NCBI GenBank assembly: GCA_964615305.1
Contig: CAZTNA010000005.1
Location: forward strand, 157,343-221,342
Direction: 5' to 3'
Origin: Bog-950 sp964615305
GTDB lineage: Bacteria; Bacteroidota; Bacteroidia; Chitinophagales; LD1
Length of the DNA stretch: 64,000 bases
Shown: one piece after another, positions 1-7,743 of the stretch
How the letters are laid out: each line of letters begins with the position of its first letter
Position numbering within the stretch: the stretch's first letter is position 1
Translations under genes and position numbers: made by a program
The notes under the pieces: model-generated
Seen by the model: only the letters and a program-made list of their open reading frames with translations
What the model was told of the DNA's origin: nothing
Database searches by the model: none

Positions 1-99
1 GATTGCGTAGTATTTGCCGAAAATTCACCCTACCCCGATGACAACGAATTGTTGAAAGACATATATATGCAGCCCGATTATCCATTCTTAGTAGAATAG
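1..99 (+). CDS. pdhA: Pyruvate dehydrogenase E1 component, alpha subunit (C-terminal end only)
   Basis: An open frame runs in from the window edge and stops at TAG 97-99, giving 32 residues. The tail reads FAENSPYPDD, then a short linker, then IYMQPDYPF. This matches my memory of how Bacteroidota pyruvate dehydrogenase E1-alpha proteins end. The enzyme is the thiamine-diphosphate E1 half that decarboxylates pyruvate and passes the acetyl group to E2. The catalytic domain lies outside the window, so the call rests on the tail alone. A related branched-chain 2-oxoacid E1-alpha is the main alternative. Confidence 0.7.
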   Translation, partial: DCVVFAENSPYPDDNELLKDIYMQPDYPFLVE

Positions 100-109
100 C
101 AGGGAATTT

Positions 110-117
110 TATATTCG
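110..117 (+). promoter_or_regulatory. Possible -7 element TATATTCG upstream of the TPR gene
   Basis: TATATTCG lies 30 bases before the ATG at 148 and fits the Bacteroidota -7 consensus TAnnTTTG with one change. The same box occurs before several other genes here. No convincing -33 TTTG was found, so this is inference from position and recurrence. Confidence 0.35.
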
Positions 118-147
118 CACTTCCAAAATTTTAAACAGAGTAAAAAA

Positions 148-819
148 ATGGCAGAAATTACAGAGAACTTAGAAGACAACATTCAAAGCGGTCTTGGTAA
201 AATTGAGCGTTTTGTTGAGGAGAATAAGCAGAAAGTGATGGTTGGCGGGGGAGTGTTGGCAGTCTTGATTATTGGTTTGGTATATGTCTTTGCAAAATAC
301 CTTCCTGAACAAAACATTAAAGCCCAGAAAGCCATGTATATGGCTGAGTTTGCTTTCGCCAAAGATTCGTTTGCACTTGCATTAAACGGTAACGCAGCCA
401 ACAAGGGCTTTGCGCAAGTAGCCAGCGATTACAGTATGACTAAAGCAGGCAAATTGGCTAACTACTATGCCGGCATCTGTGCCCTGAATCTTAAAAAATA
501 TGATGATGCGGTTAAGTATCTCGATAAATTTAGCACCAGCGATCCAGTAATTGGCGGTTTGCGCTTAAATGCACTGGGTGATGCTAAAGCCGAGTTGGGT
601 AATATGGACGATGCTATAAACTATTACGAGAAGGCAGCGGCATTTTCTGATAACGATTCATACACCCCTTACTACATTTTCAAGGCAGGTTTAGCCAACG
701 AAAAAGCAGGTAAGCCCGAAGCGGCCAAAAAACTTTATCAGCAATTGAAAGAAAAATACCCTAACAGCGAAGAAGGTCGCGATATTGAAAAATATATGGC
801 AAGGGTATCTGCCAACTAA
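148..819 (+). CDS. Membrane-anchored tetratricopeptide repeat protein
   Basis: The 223-residue protein has a charged 30-residue cytoplasmic head, one transmembrane segment at about 31-49 (GGGVLAVLIIGLVYVFA), and a mostly helical remainder with about three TPR-like units near 99-127, 135-165 and 176-206. The layout recalls YfgM-like ancillary proteins, which have an N-terminal anchor and TPRs facing the periplasm and help protein export or folding. That resemblance is of layout only. The gene sits 48 bases after pdhA and ends at a strong terminator, so it may be the last gene of that transcript. The exact partner is unknown. Confidence 0.75.
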   Translation: MAEITENLEDNIQSGLGKIERFVEENKQKVMVGGGVLAVLIIGLVYVFAKYLPEQNIKAQKAMYMAEFAFAKDSFALALNGNAANKGFAQVASDYSMTKAGKLANYYAGICALNLKKYDDAVKYLDKFSTSDPVIGGLRLNALGDAKAELGNMDDAINYYEKAAAFSDNDSYTPYYIFKAGLANEKAGKPEAAKKLYQQLKEKYPNSEEGRDIEKYMARVSAN

Positions 820-824
820 TAGCT

Positions 825-850
825 AAAAAGGAACTTCGGTTCCTTTTTTT
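825..850 (+). terminator. Rho-independent terminator with UUCG loop
   Basis: AAAAAGGAAC pairs perfectly with GTTCCTTTTT across a TTCG tetraloop and runs into a T-tract, six bases after the stop of the TPR gene. The helicase gene on the other strand ends at 910, so the same hairpin (A-tract on the left) may stop transcription in both directions. Confidence 0.9.
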
Positions 851-909
851 ATTGTTTGTTCAATCAAATGCTACGAAAGAATGGGCGGCAGTAAATAACA
901 AACTCCTAA

Positions 910-2178
910 TCAGAATTTCTTCTTGTGCCCGTACCATTTCTTTTTTCCACTCTTTTTTGGCTTGTGCGCTGAAGGGTTCTGTTTCGGCTTGTGCGAGGTG
1001 TGTTGCGTTTGAAAATCTGCCCGTTTTTCTTGTATAACATTAGTGCCCATTGGATAAGGATGCTCTGCTACCGTCACTGTTTTACCAATTAGCTTTTGTA
1101 TATCTTTCAAATATGCTTTCTCTTCAGTATCGCAAAACGAAAGAGATATGCCATTGGCTCCTGCTCTACCTGTTCTGCCAATACGGTGTACATACGTTTC
1201 GGCTATGTTGGGTATTTCGTAGTTAATAACGTGAGTAAGGGCATCTATATCTATGCCCCGTGCAGCTATATCGGTAGCTACTAATATCCGGATGGCACCG
1301 CTTTTAAAATTAGAAAGTGCCATTTGTCGTGCATTCTGCGATTTGTTTCCGTGTATGGCTTGGGCTTGAATGTTTTCGCGCAGCAAAGTTTTTACCACTT
1401 TATCTGCACCATGCTTAGTACGGGTAAAAACCAAAGCGTTGTCAACTCCACCTTTTTTCAGTAAATGCAGCAGCAACGCATTTTTGTTTCCCTTATCTAC
1501 AAAGTACATAAACTGTTGAATGGTGTCGGCTGTAGATGATACAGGGGTAACTTCTACTTTTACAGGGTGATGTAGAATAGTAGCTGATAATTTTACAATT
1601 TCAGCAGGCATAGTGGCCGAGAAAAAAAGCGTTTGTCGTTTAGCCGGTATTACCTTTATTATTCGCTTAACATCGTGTATAAATCCCATATCGAGCATGC
1701 GGTCGGCTTCATCTAAAACAAAAATGCCGAGTTGGTTAAGGTGTATAAAACCCTGTTGCATTAGATCTAACAAGCGGCCAGGCGTGGCAACCAATATATC
1801 TACACCTTTATTAAGCGCGGTGGTTTGCGCACCTTGCGATACTCCACCAAAAATAACGGTGTGCTTTATACCGGTGTGGCGCCCGTAAGCTGTAAAGCTT
1901 TCGCCTATTTGTATGGCCAACTCGCGAGTAGGTGTAAGTACCAATACTTTTATAGTTGGTTTAGCATTTCTGTTCTGCTTTTGCTCATGCAACAACTGCA
2001 AAATAGGTATAGCAAAAGCAGCTGTTTTGCCTGTGCCTGTTTGTGCGCATCCAAGTAAATCTTTGCGTTGTAAAACTATGGGTATAGCTTGTTGCTGAAT
2101 AGGTGTTGGGGTTGTATAACCTTCTGTTTTTAAAGCTTGCAGAATAGGTTGTATCAGATGCAGGTTGTCGAATGTCAT
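910..2178 (-). CDS. rhlE: DEAD-box ATP-dependent RNA helicase, RhlE type
   Basis: The 422-residue protein carries the full DEAD-box set: a Q motif near 24-30 (PTPIQQQ), motif I AQTGTGKT at 45-52, PTRELA, DEAD at about 155, SAT at about 186, and HRIGRTGRAG in the C-terminal RecA domain. After the core comes a short basic tail rich in Lys ending GHKKKF, typical of RhlE-like helicases that bind structured RNA. The role is ATP-driven remodelling of RNA, usually in ribosome assembly, RNA decay or cold growth. It is the last gene of the leftward block, separated from the YdeI-like gene by 97 bases that contain its own possible promoter. RhlE rather than DeaD/CsdA is chosen from length and the lack of a C-terminal RNA-binding domain. 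Confidence 0.92.
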   Translation of the reverse strand: MTFDNLHLIQPILQALKTEGYTTPTPIQQQAIPIVLQRKDLLGCAQTGTGKTAAFAIPILQLLHEQKQNRNAKPTIKVLVLTPTRELAIQIGESFTAYGRHTGIKHTVIFGGVSQGAQTTALNKGVDILVATPGRLLDLMQQGFIHLNQLGIFVLDEADRMLDMGFIHDVKRIIKVIPAKRQTLFFSATMPAEIVKLSATILHHPVKVEVTPVSSTADTIQQFMYFVDKGNKNALLLHLLKKGGVDNALVFTRTKHGADKVVKTLLRENIQAQAIHGNKSQNARQMALSNFKSGAIRILVATDIAARGIDIDALTHVINYEIPNIAETYVHRIGRTGRAGANGISLSFCDTEEKAYLKDIQKLIGKTVTVAEHPYPMGTNVIQEKRADFQTQHTSHKPKQNPSAHKPKKSGKKKWYGHKKKF

Positions 2179-2238
2179 TGATGAGGTTATGTTGCTAAGA
2201 AAATTAAATACTTCAGAGGTTCTGGCTCGATGCGTTTA

Positions 2239-2246
2239 GGAATATA
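2239..2246 (-). promoter_or_regulatory. Possible -7 element TATATTCC for the helicase gene
   Basis: On the minus strand TATATTCC lies 60 bases before the helicase ATG, in the only sizeable gap of this leftward block. It resembles the TAnnTTTG -7 box of Bacteroidota with a poor last position. A T-rich run precedes it, but no properly spaced -33 element is obvious. Confidence 0.3.
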
Positions 2247-2275
2247 ACAAAAACAGCTTTTGCATTTTTTCGTTC

Positions 2276-2866
2276 TTATGAAAGGTGTTTAGGCTTCAGT
2301 CTTTTTGCTGCCTGTTCTGCTATCTCTGTTATACGCTTTTGTCTGGTTTCGGCTCGCTTGGCAAGCACAACCCATTGCAAAATGCTTTTGCGTACCGACT
2401 TACTTAAACCCATAAAATACTCTTGCGAGCCAGCGTGATTTTTAAAGGCTATCGAAAGTTCTTTCGGTATCTCCATTTCTTCTACACTATCCAAAATATT
2501 CCACGAGCCATTTTGTTTAGCTAGCTCTATGCTTTTTAACCCGGCTGTAGTCATTAATCCAAGTGCTGTAAGTTCACGCACTTTTTCTTTATTGATTTTC
2601 GACCAGGTGCCGGTGGGCTTTCTACGAGTAAAAAACTGTATAAAGCTTTCTTCATCTACCGATTTACGAGTGCTGTCTATCCAGCCAAAGCAAAGCGCTT
2701 CGTCCACAGCTTCGCTCCAGTTAATAGTGGGTTTTCCCGAATTTTTTTTATAAAGCGTTAGCCAAACCGATTGTTTCACCTCATGGTTTTTTATAAGCCA
2801 TTGCCTCCATTCATTTCGGTTTTTAGGTTGAAAATTGGCTGATGAATTTTTAGTTTTTTCTACCAT
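2276..2866 (-). CDS. YdeI/OmdA family protein
   Basis: The 196-residue protein resembles the YdeI / OmpD-associated (OmdA) family. It has an N-terminal RNEWRQWL segment, VWLTLYKKNSGKPTINW, ALCFGWIDS at about 65, FTRRKPTGTWSKIN, and a C-terminal helical segment with QWVVLAKRAETRQKRI. This last segment is the usual OmdA end. Members have been linked to bacteriocin tolerance and outer-membrane proteins in enterobacteria, but the biochemical role is not established. It follows fabD by 14 bases and probably shares its transcript. No signal peptide is seen, so it is expected in the cytoplasm. Confidence 0.75.
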   Translation of the reverse strand: MVEKTKNSSANFQPKNRNEWRQWLIKNHEVKQSVWLTLYKKNSGKPTINWSEAVDEALCFGWIDSTRKSVDEESFIQFFTRRKPTGTWSKINKEKVRELTALGLMTTAGLKSIELAKQNGSWNILDSVEEMEIPKELSIAFKNHAGSQEYFMGLSKSVRKSILQWVVLAKRAETRQKRITEIAEQAAKRLKPKHLS

Positions 2867-2880
2867 CGTATATAGAACAA

Positions 2881-3741
2881 TTAGCTAGCCAGTATTTTTT
2901 TTACTAAACCTTCTAAAACATTGCCGGGGCCTACTTCAATAAACTCAGTGGCTCCATCGGCTTTCATCTGTCTTACTGTCTGTGTCCAGCGAACGGGTGA
3001 AGTAAGTTGTGCAATCAGGTTTTCTTTAATAATGATGGCATCTGTCTCTGCTTTAGCCGAAACGTTTTGATAAACCGCACATAACGGGGTATCAAAAGTT
3101 GTTCCGTGAATGGCTTGTGCCAATTCAGCTCGTGCAGGCTCCATTAAAGGGGAATGAAAAGCACCGCCCACGGGCAATTTAATGGCTTTGCGAACACCCG
3201 CTGCTTTGAGTTTTTCAATAGCAGTATCAATACCTGCCACACTGCCCGATATAACAAGTTGAGAAGGTGCATTATAGTTTGCTGCCACAACAATTTCATT
3301 TGTAATAGAAGCACATATTTCTTCTACTTGCTGTTCGCTTTGATAGTTAAGAACGGCAGCCATAGCAGATGGGTTTAGCTCGCACGCATGTTGCATGGCT
3401 TGCGCACGGATAGAGACTAAACGAAGAGCAGCTTCAAAACTCAAAGTCTTATTAGCCACCAATGCCGAAAATTCACCGAGAGAATGGCCAGCAACCAAAT
3501 CAGGTAGCGGGTTGTCTAAACAAGCAAATGCTACTACAGAGTGAAGAAAAATGGCCGGCTGCGTTACTCTGGTTTGTTTTAATTCATCATCACTACCTTC
3601 AAACATTATTTTCGAAATGCTGAAACCAAGTATTTCATCGGCCGTTAAGAACATTTCTTTTGCCTTATCAAAAGTTTCAAACAAGTCTTTACCCATGCCC
3701 GAAAACTGCGAGCCTTGTCCGGGAAAAATGTATGCTTTCAT
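2881..3741 (-). CDS. fabD: Malonyl-CoA:ACP transacylase
   Basis: FabD moves malonyl from CoA to acyl carrier protein, supplying the extender for type II fatty acid synthesis. The 286-residue protein shows the N-terminal PGQGSQFSGMG, the catalytic GHSLG with Ser87, an Arg-containing SIRAQAM, and AFHSPLM with the catalytic His near 200. Length is normal for the family. It lies between folE (34 bases upstream) and the YdeI-like gene (14 bases downstream) rather than with fabH or fabG, so the fatty-acid genes are dispersed. The KAS III at 19800 could use its product. Confidence 0.95.
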   Translation of the reverse strand: MKAYIFPGQGSQFSGMGKDLFETFDKAKEMFLTADEILGFSISKIMFEGSDDELKQTRVTQPAIFLHSVVAFACLDNPLPDLVAGHSLGEFSALVANKTLSFEAALRLVSIRAQAMQHACELNPSAMAAVLNYQSEQQVEEICASITNEIVVAANYNAPSQLVISGSVAGIDTAIEKLKAAGVRKAIKLPVGGAFHSPLMEPARAELAQAIHGTTFDTPLCAVYQNVSAKAETDAIIIKENLIAQLTSPVRWTQTVRQMKADGATEFIEVGPGNVLEGLVKKILAS

Positions 3742-3775
3742 TATGAAGTGTTTATTGAATAATAGGAGTTCAACA

Positions 3776-4408
3776 CTAACTTAACTTGGCCGATATCAAG
3801 TTGATAAACTCGTTACGGGTAGATTGTTTTTCGAATTCACCGGTAAATGCAGAAGTAGTGGTTACTGAGTTTTGTTTATTGACACCGCGCATCATCATAC
3901 ACAAATGTTTAGCTTCTATAACAATGGCAACACCAAGCGGGTCAAGAGCTTGTTGAATACAGTCACGTATTTGAATGGTTAGGCGTTCCTGCACCTGAAA
4001 CCTGCGGGCGTACGCATCTACTACTCTTGCCAGTTTGCTAAGCCCAACAATTTTTCCATTGGGTATATAGGCAATATGCGCTCGCCCGTAAAATGGCAAT
4101 AAATGGTGTTCGCAGAGTGAATACAACTCAATGTCTTTCACAATTACCATTTGATTATGCTCTTCATGAAAAATAGCACTCTTCATTATCTCGAGCGCAT
4201 CTATCTTGTAACCTTGCGCCAAAAAGTGAAGTGCTTTTGCTGCTCGTTCGGGTGTTTTTAACAGGCCTTCGCGTTCTACATCTTCTCCTAAGGCCTGTAG
4301 TAGCTGACGATAATTGTCAGTAGCAAGTTTAAGCGATGCTTCGTTGTATGACTCTGATTTTTTGTAAGGCATTGATGGGTGTTTTGAAGTTAAAATACAA
4401 AGATTCAT
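3776..4408 (-). CDS. folE: GTP cyclohydrolase I
   Basis: FolE opens GTP to 7,8-dihydroneopterin triphosphate, the entry to folate and to the pterin that QueD uses. The 210-residue protein has TPERAAKAL, the zinc and catalytic segment LCEHHLLPF, YIPNGKIVGLSKLAR, QERLT, the second zinc Cys in HLCMMMRGV, and the family-typical TTSAF near the C-terminus. The ATG at 4408 overlaps the queD stop by four bases (ATGA), implying translational coupling. A second ATG at 4372 would remove a poorly conserved 12-residue lead and cannot be excluded. Pairing with queD suggests the two enzymes act in series. Confidence 0.95.
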   Translation of the reverse strand: MNLCILTSKHPSMPYKKSESYNEASLKLATDNYRQLLQALGEDVEREGLLKTPERAAKALHFLAQGYKIDALEIMKSAIFHEEHNQMVIVKDIELYSLCEHHLLPFYGRAHIAYIPNGKIVGLSKLARVVDAYARRFQVQERLTIQIRDCIQQALDPLGVAIVIEAKHLCMMMRGVNKQNSVTTTSAFTGEFEKQSTRNEFINLISAKLS

Positions 4409-4812
4409 TCACCAAAATATTCCACATAAATGTTTTCTGTTTCAACCAGTTTAATGCTGTAAAGCTCACAACATTTTATGTGCGGATGCAGCCATTCCCA
4501 AATTTGTTTTGCCACGTTTTCTGTGCTGGGTAAAACATTTTTTAGCTCTGGCACATCGAGGTTAAAATTTTTGTGATCGAGGCGGTCAACTACTTCTTGT
4601 TTAATAATTTTACTCAGTTCATGAGCATTCATAATAAAGCCGGTTTCGGCTGAAGGCTTGCCACGCACGGTTACATATAAATCGAAATTATGGCCATGCC
4701 AGTTTTTGTTGGCGCACTTACCAAACGCGGCATCGTTTTGTTCTTCGCTCCATGCCGGATTAAAAAGGCGATGAGCTCCATTAAAGTGTTCTCTACGGGT
4801 TAAGTAAACCAT
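4405..4812 (-). CDS. queD: 6-carboxytetrahydropterin / 6-pyruvoyltetrahydropterin synthase family
   Basis: The enzyme converts dihydroneopterin triphosphate to a 6-substituted tetrahydropterin, the second step to queuosine or, in 6-pyruvoyl variants, to biopterin. The ATG at 4812 gives 135 residues beginning MVYLTRREHFNGAHRL. An upstream ATG would add 20 residues that overlap the thiolase gene and do not look conserved. Zinc ligands are His14, His39 and His41 (WHGH), and Cys33 is the expected nucleophile (GKCANKN). The C-terminus has LVETENIYVEYFGE, close to the PTPS-like form common in Bacteroidota. It starts 13 bases after the thiolase stop and overlaps folE. Whether the product is the carboxy or pyruvoyl compound cannot be read here. 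Confidence 0.88.
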   Translation of the reverse strand: MVYLTRREHFNGAHRLFNPAWSEEQNDAAFGKCANKNWHGHNFDLYVTVRGKPSAETGFIMNAHELSKIIKQEVVDRLDHKNFNLDVPELKNVLPSTENVAKQIWEWLHPHIKCCELYSIKLVETENIYVEYFGE

Positions 4813-4825
4813 AGTAAAGTTTGGT

Positions 4826-6109
4826 TTATGCTCTTTCCAGCACCATAGCATGTCCGTGCGCGCCCGCAGCACATGCAGCTAAAAGAGCATACTTTCCGTT
4901 TTCTTTTATCAACCTATTGGCCGCGGTAGTAACTAATCGCGCGCCTGTAGCACCAAACGGATGGCCTAATGATAGGCTTCCACCCCATAAATTGAATTTA
5001 TCCATTGGTACTGTGCCAATAGCTTTCTCACGACCAAGTTTTGTTTTAGCAAAATCATCGCTGGCAAGGCACTTGAGATTAGCGAGTATTTGCCCGGCAA
5101 ATGCCTCGTGAAACTCAAATACATCAATGTCTGAAAAATTCATTCCGTTTTTGTCAAATAGCTTTGAAATAGCGTAGGTAGGGCCCAACAACAACTCTTC
5201 TTTTAAGTCGCAACCACTGAATGCATAGCTGTGTAAATACGCTTTTGGTTTTAGCCCCAGTTGAAGCGCTTTTTCTTCGGTCATTAACAAAACAGTTGCT
5301 GCTCCGTCAGTTAAAAATGAAGCATTGGCAGCCGTAATAGTACCGCCATTTTTTACAAAAGCGGGTTTTAGTTTGGCTACTTTTTCGAGTGTTGTGTCGC
5401 CACGGAAACCGTTATCTTTTTTTACTGCTTTAAAGGTTGGGGCAGCTTCAACCGCAGTAATTTCATTTGCTAACAACCCTTTGGCATCGGCATCGGCAGC
5501 TAGCTGATGTGAACGCACTGCAAATTCGTCTTGTTCTTGCCGGGTAACTCCATAGCGGGCTGCCAGTATATCACAATCTACGCCCATGGTACGTCCTGTA
5601 AGAAATTCAGCAACAGCCGGAGCTTCTGGTGCAAAATCTTTTGGGCGTAAACTGAATACAAATTTTAGAGTGTCAGCAAAACCCTTTAGTTTTTGTGCTT
5701 TAAAAAGTTTTTTACGCATAGGGCGGTTAAACAAAATAGGGGCATCACTTACACAATCTGTACCCCCGGCTATTACCACATCTGCATCACCATTTTGCAA
5801 AATATGCATGCCGGTAACTATAGCCTGATTAGCCGAAATACATGCCATGGTAACCGTATGGCAGGGGGCTGTGTTTGGAACACCTGCTGTAATTGCTGCT
5901 TCGCGAGCAACGTTTCCGGTTTTTACATTACTTATTGTCGTGCCCATAATTACGTAGCCTACTTCTTTTGGATCTATGCCGGTTTTTGCCAATAGCCCTT
6001 TTATGGCAAACTGCCCTAATTGGTAACTCATTAAATCCATATAATCTGTTCCGGAACGCAGAAAGGGTGTACGAGCCCCGTCTATTACTACTATTCGTTT
6101 GCTGCTCAT
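4826..6109 (-). CDS. fadI: Acetyl-CoA C-acyltransferase (3-ketoacyl-CoA thiolase, FadI/FadA type)
   Basis: This thiolase cleaves 3-ketoacyl-CoA to acetyl-CoA in beta-oxidation, or can run in reverse. The 427 residues start SSKRIVVIDGARTPF. They contain the nucleophilic Cys in TVTMACISANQA, the His in FHEAFAGQIL, GGSLSLGHPFGATGAR, and the second catalytic Cys in ACAAGAHGHAM at the end. The length and an insert around 120-190 fit the longer FadI group better than the roughly 390-residue AtoB group. No fadJ partner is in the window. It heads the leftward block with queD, folE and fabD, and its promoter must lie in the 181 bases shared with the divergent tolC-like gene. Confidence 0.9.
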   Translation of the reverse strand: MSSKRIVVIDGARTPFLRSGTDYMDLMSYQLGQFAIKGLLAKTGIDPKEVGYVIMGTTISNVKTGNVAREAAITAGVPNTAPCHTVTMACISANQAIVTGMHILQNGDADVVIAGGTDCVSDAPILFNRPMRKKLFKAQKLKGFADTLKFVFSLRPKDFAPEAPAVAEFLTGRTMGVDCDILAARYGVTRQEQDEFAVRSHQLAADADAKGLLANEITAVEAAPTFKAVKKDNGFRGDTTLEKVAKLKPAFVKNGGTITAANASFLTDGAATVLLMTEEKALQLGLKPKAYLHSYAFSGCDLKEELLLGPTYAISKLFDKNGMNFSDIDVFEFHEAFAGQILANLKCLASDDFAKTKLGREKAIGTVPMDKFNLWGGSLSLGHPFGATGARLVTTAANRLIKENGKYALLAACAAGAHGHAMVLERA

Positions 6110-6290
6110 AAATAAAGTTTGTGATTTTAAGAGGCAACGAAAATAGAAAGTTGTGGTAGTTAAGTAAATAAATCCCTGTAGGGTTGGTTTGCACGATTTT
6201 TACGCTTTAAACTTCATATTCTGCGGTTCGGGGTTTGTAGTTGTGCTATTTGCTTCTTTCTTTTCTTTTTCGCCTTGCAAAATTTTATTC

Positions 6291-7613
6291 ATGAAGAAAT
6301 TGATTCCAATTCTGCTGGCAGCTTGTCTGCATACTTCAGCGCAGCAAAATTTTAAGCTAAGTTTAAACGAGGCCTTTGATTATGCACAGAGCAACCAACC
6401 GGCTTTTCAGAACTACAAAGCAGACCGGCAAATAGCCGCAGCTAAAAAACTGGAGTCAGCTTCTAAGTATCTTCCTAAGTTAAACGGTAGTGTTGACTTG
6501 CGCGACAACCTAAAACTTGGGAAAGTGGTGTTGAAGTTTCCGAACCCCATCACAAATATTGAAGAGGAAAAAACCATTCAACAGGGAACAAACTATTCAG
6601 CCAATGCCGGCATAGATTTAAATGTGCCTTTGCTTGATATGGGTTCTGTTATGGATATTAAGTATTCTAAAAGACAACAACAATTAGCTGACTTGCAGTA
6701 CCAACAAGCGCTTATTGATTTAAAAGTGAATGTTACAAAAGCGTACTATTCAGCATTACTAAATGAAGAGAGAGTAACTAAGGCAGAAAAGAGTGTAGCT
6801 CGATTTCAAAAAGCATACGATGACACGAAGGTGAAATACGATAACCAGAGCGCATTGAAGACAGATGTAAACCGCGCCTATCTGAATTTGTCGAATGCAA
6901 AGTTTCAATTCAAAGTGGTAAAAGATTCTACCAGAACCTCAAAAGCTGCGTTGGCACAATTGATTGGTCTTGCACCAGGCTCAGCACTTGAATTGTCAGA
7001 TAAACTTCCGGTTGAAGTTAAACCCGAAGTGTTGCCGGAGTATACGGATTATAAGTACGCTGAGTTGAACCGTATTGAAATAAAGGCAGAAATGACCCAA
7101 CAAAATTTGAACAAAATTCAGTTACAAAAAATTAATTGGCAGTATATGCCATCTATAAACGGTTATGGTTTTATTGGTGGACAAGGATTAGATAATGAGT
7201 ATGTTTTTAAAAAAGAAAATTGGTTCTGGACATCATATATTGGTGTGCGGGTCAATGTTCCGTTGTTTGATGGGTTGCAGAAACTATCACTTGCTAACCA
7301 GCAGAAATGGGTTATTAGAAAAAATGAGAACAACCTGTCAACTCTTAGAAACAGCATCAACTACCAACTGCAAATAGCATCGGTTAACTATAGCAATGCC
7401 GCATCTAATCTGCAATTGATTAAAGAAAATGTAGCGCTTGCCGAAGAAGTGGTGAAGGATGTAAACGTACGTTATGCAAACTCTATGGCCACCTATCAAG
7501 ACGTGTTGGATGCAGAAAACACGCTAAAGGAAACGGAGTTTAACTACATGCAACAACTCTACATTTATCTGTTGGCAGAAGTAGAGTGGAAAAAAGCCAA
7601 CGGAAAATTTTAA
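6291..7613 (+). CDS. TolC-family outer-membrane efflux protein
   Basis: Starting at ATG 6291 gives 440 residues with a clean signal peptide (MKKLIPILLAACLHTSAQ). A start 34 codons upstream would bury that signal and is rejected. The body has two long alternating helical halves with the typical LSLNEAFDYAQ opening, NAGIDLNVPLLDMG and VRVNVPLFDGLQK strands, and the YQDVLDAENTLKETEFNYMQ helix near the end, as in outer-membrane efflux (OEP) domains. TolC proteins trimerise into an outer-membrane channel and periplasmic tunnel for RND, ABC or MFS pumps. No pump or adaptor gene is adjacent, so the partner is unknown. Confidence 0.9.
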   Translation: MKKLIPILLAACLHTSAQQNFKLSLNEAFDYAQSNQPAFQNYKADRQIAAAKKLESASKYLPKLNGSVDLRDNLKLGKVVLKFPNPITNIEEEKTIQQGTNYSANAGIDLNVPLLDMGSVMDIKYSKRQQQLADLQYQQALIDLKVNVTKAYYSALLNEERVTKAEKSVARFQKAYDDTKVKYDNQSALKTDVNRAYLNLSNAKFQFKVVKDSTRTSKAALAQLIGLAPGSALELSDKLPVEVKPEVLPEYTDYKYAELNRIEIKAEMTQQNLNKIQLQKINWQYMPSINGYGFIGGQGLDNEYVFKKENWFWTSYIGVRVNVPLFDGLQKLSLANQQKWVIRKNENNLSTLRNSINYQLQIASVNYSNAASNLQLIKENVALAEEVVKDVNVRYANSMATYQDVLDAENTLKETEFNYMQQLYIYLLAEVEWKKANGKF

Positions 7614-7743
7614 TGTAACTGTTCCTATTGATGTAATGACTTGGTTAGTGTTTCGCGGTTTCAAAGCTTCATAATAAGTTTTGGCCGTAGTCGTTGTGTG
7701 TTCACATGTGCATTTTACTAATTTGCACTCTGCGTAACCGGCT

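Noticed and set aside
4821..5111. Open frame on the plus strand opposite fadI
   Set aside because: Lies wholly antisense to a well-supported thiolase gene and shows no family motif.
6189..6290. Upstream start for the TolC-like gene
   Set aside because: Adds 34 residues in front of a clean signal peptide and extends into the shared promoter gap.
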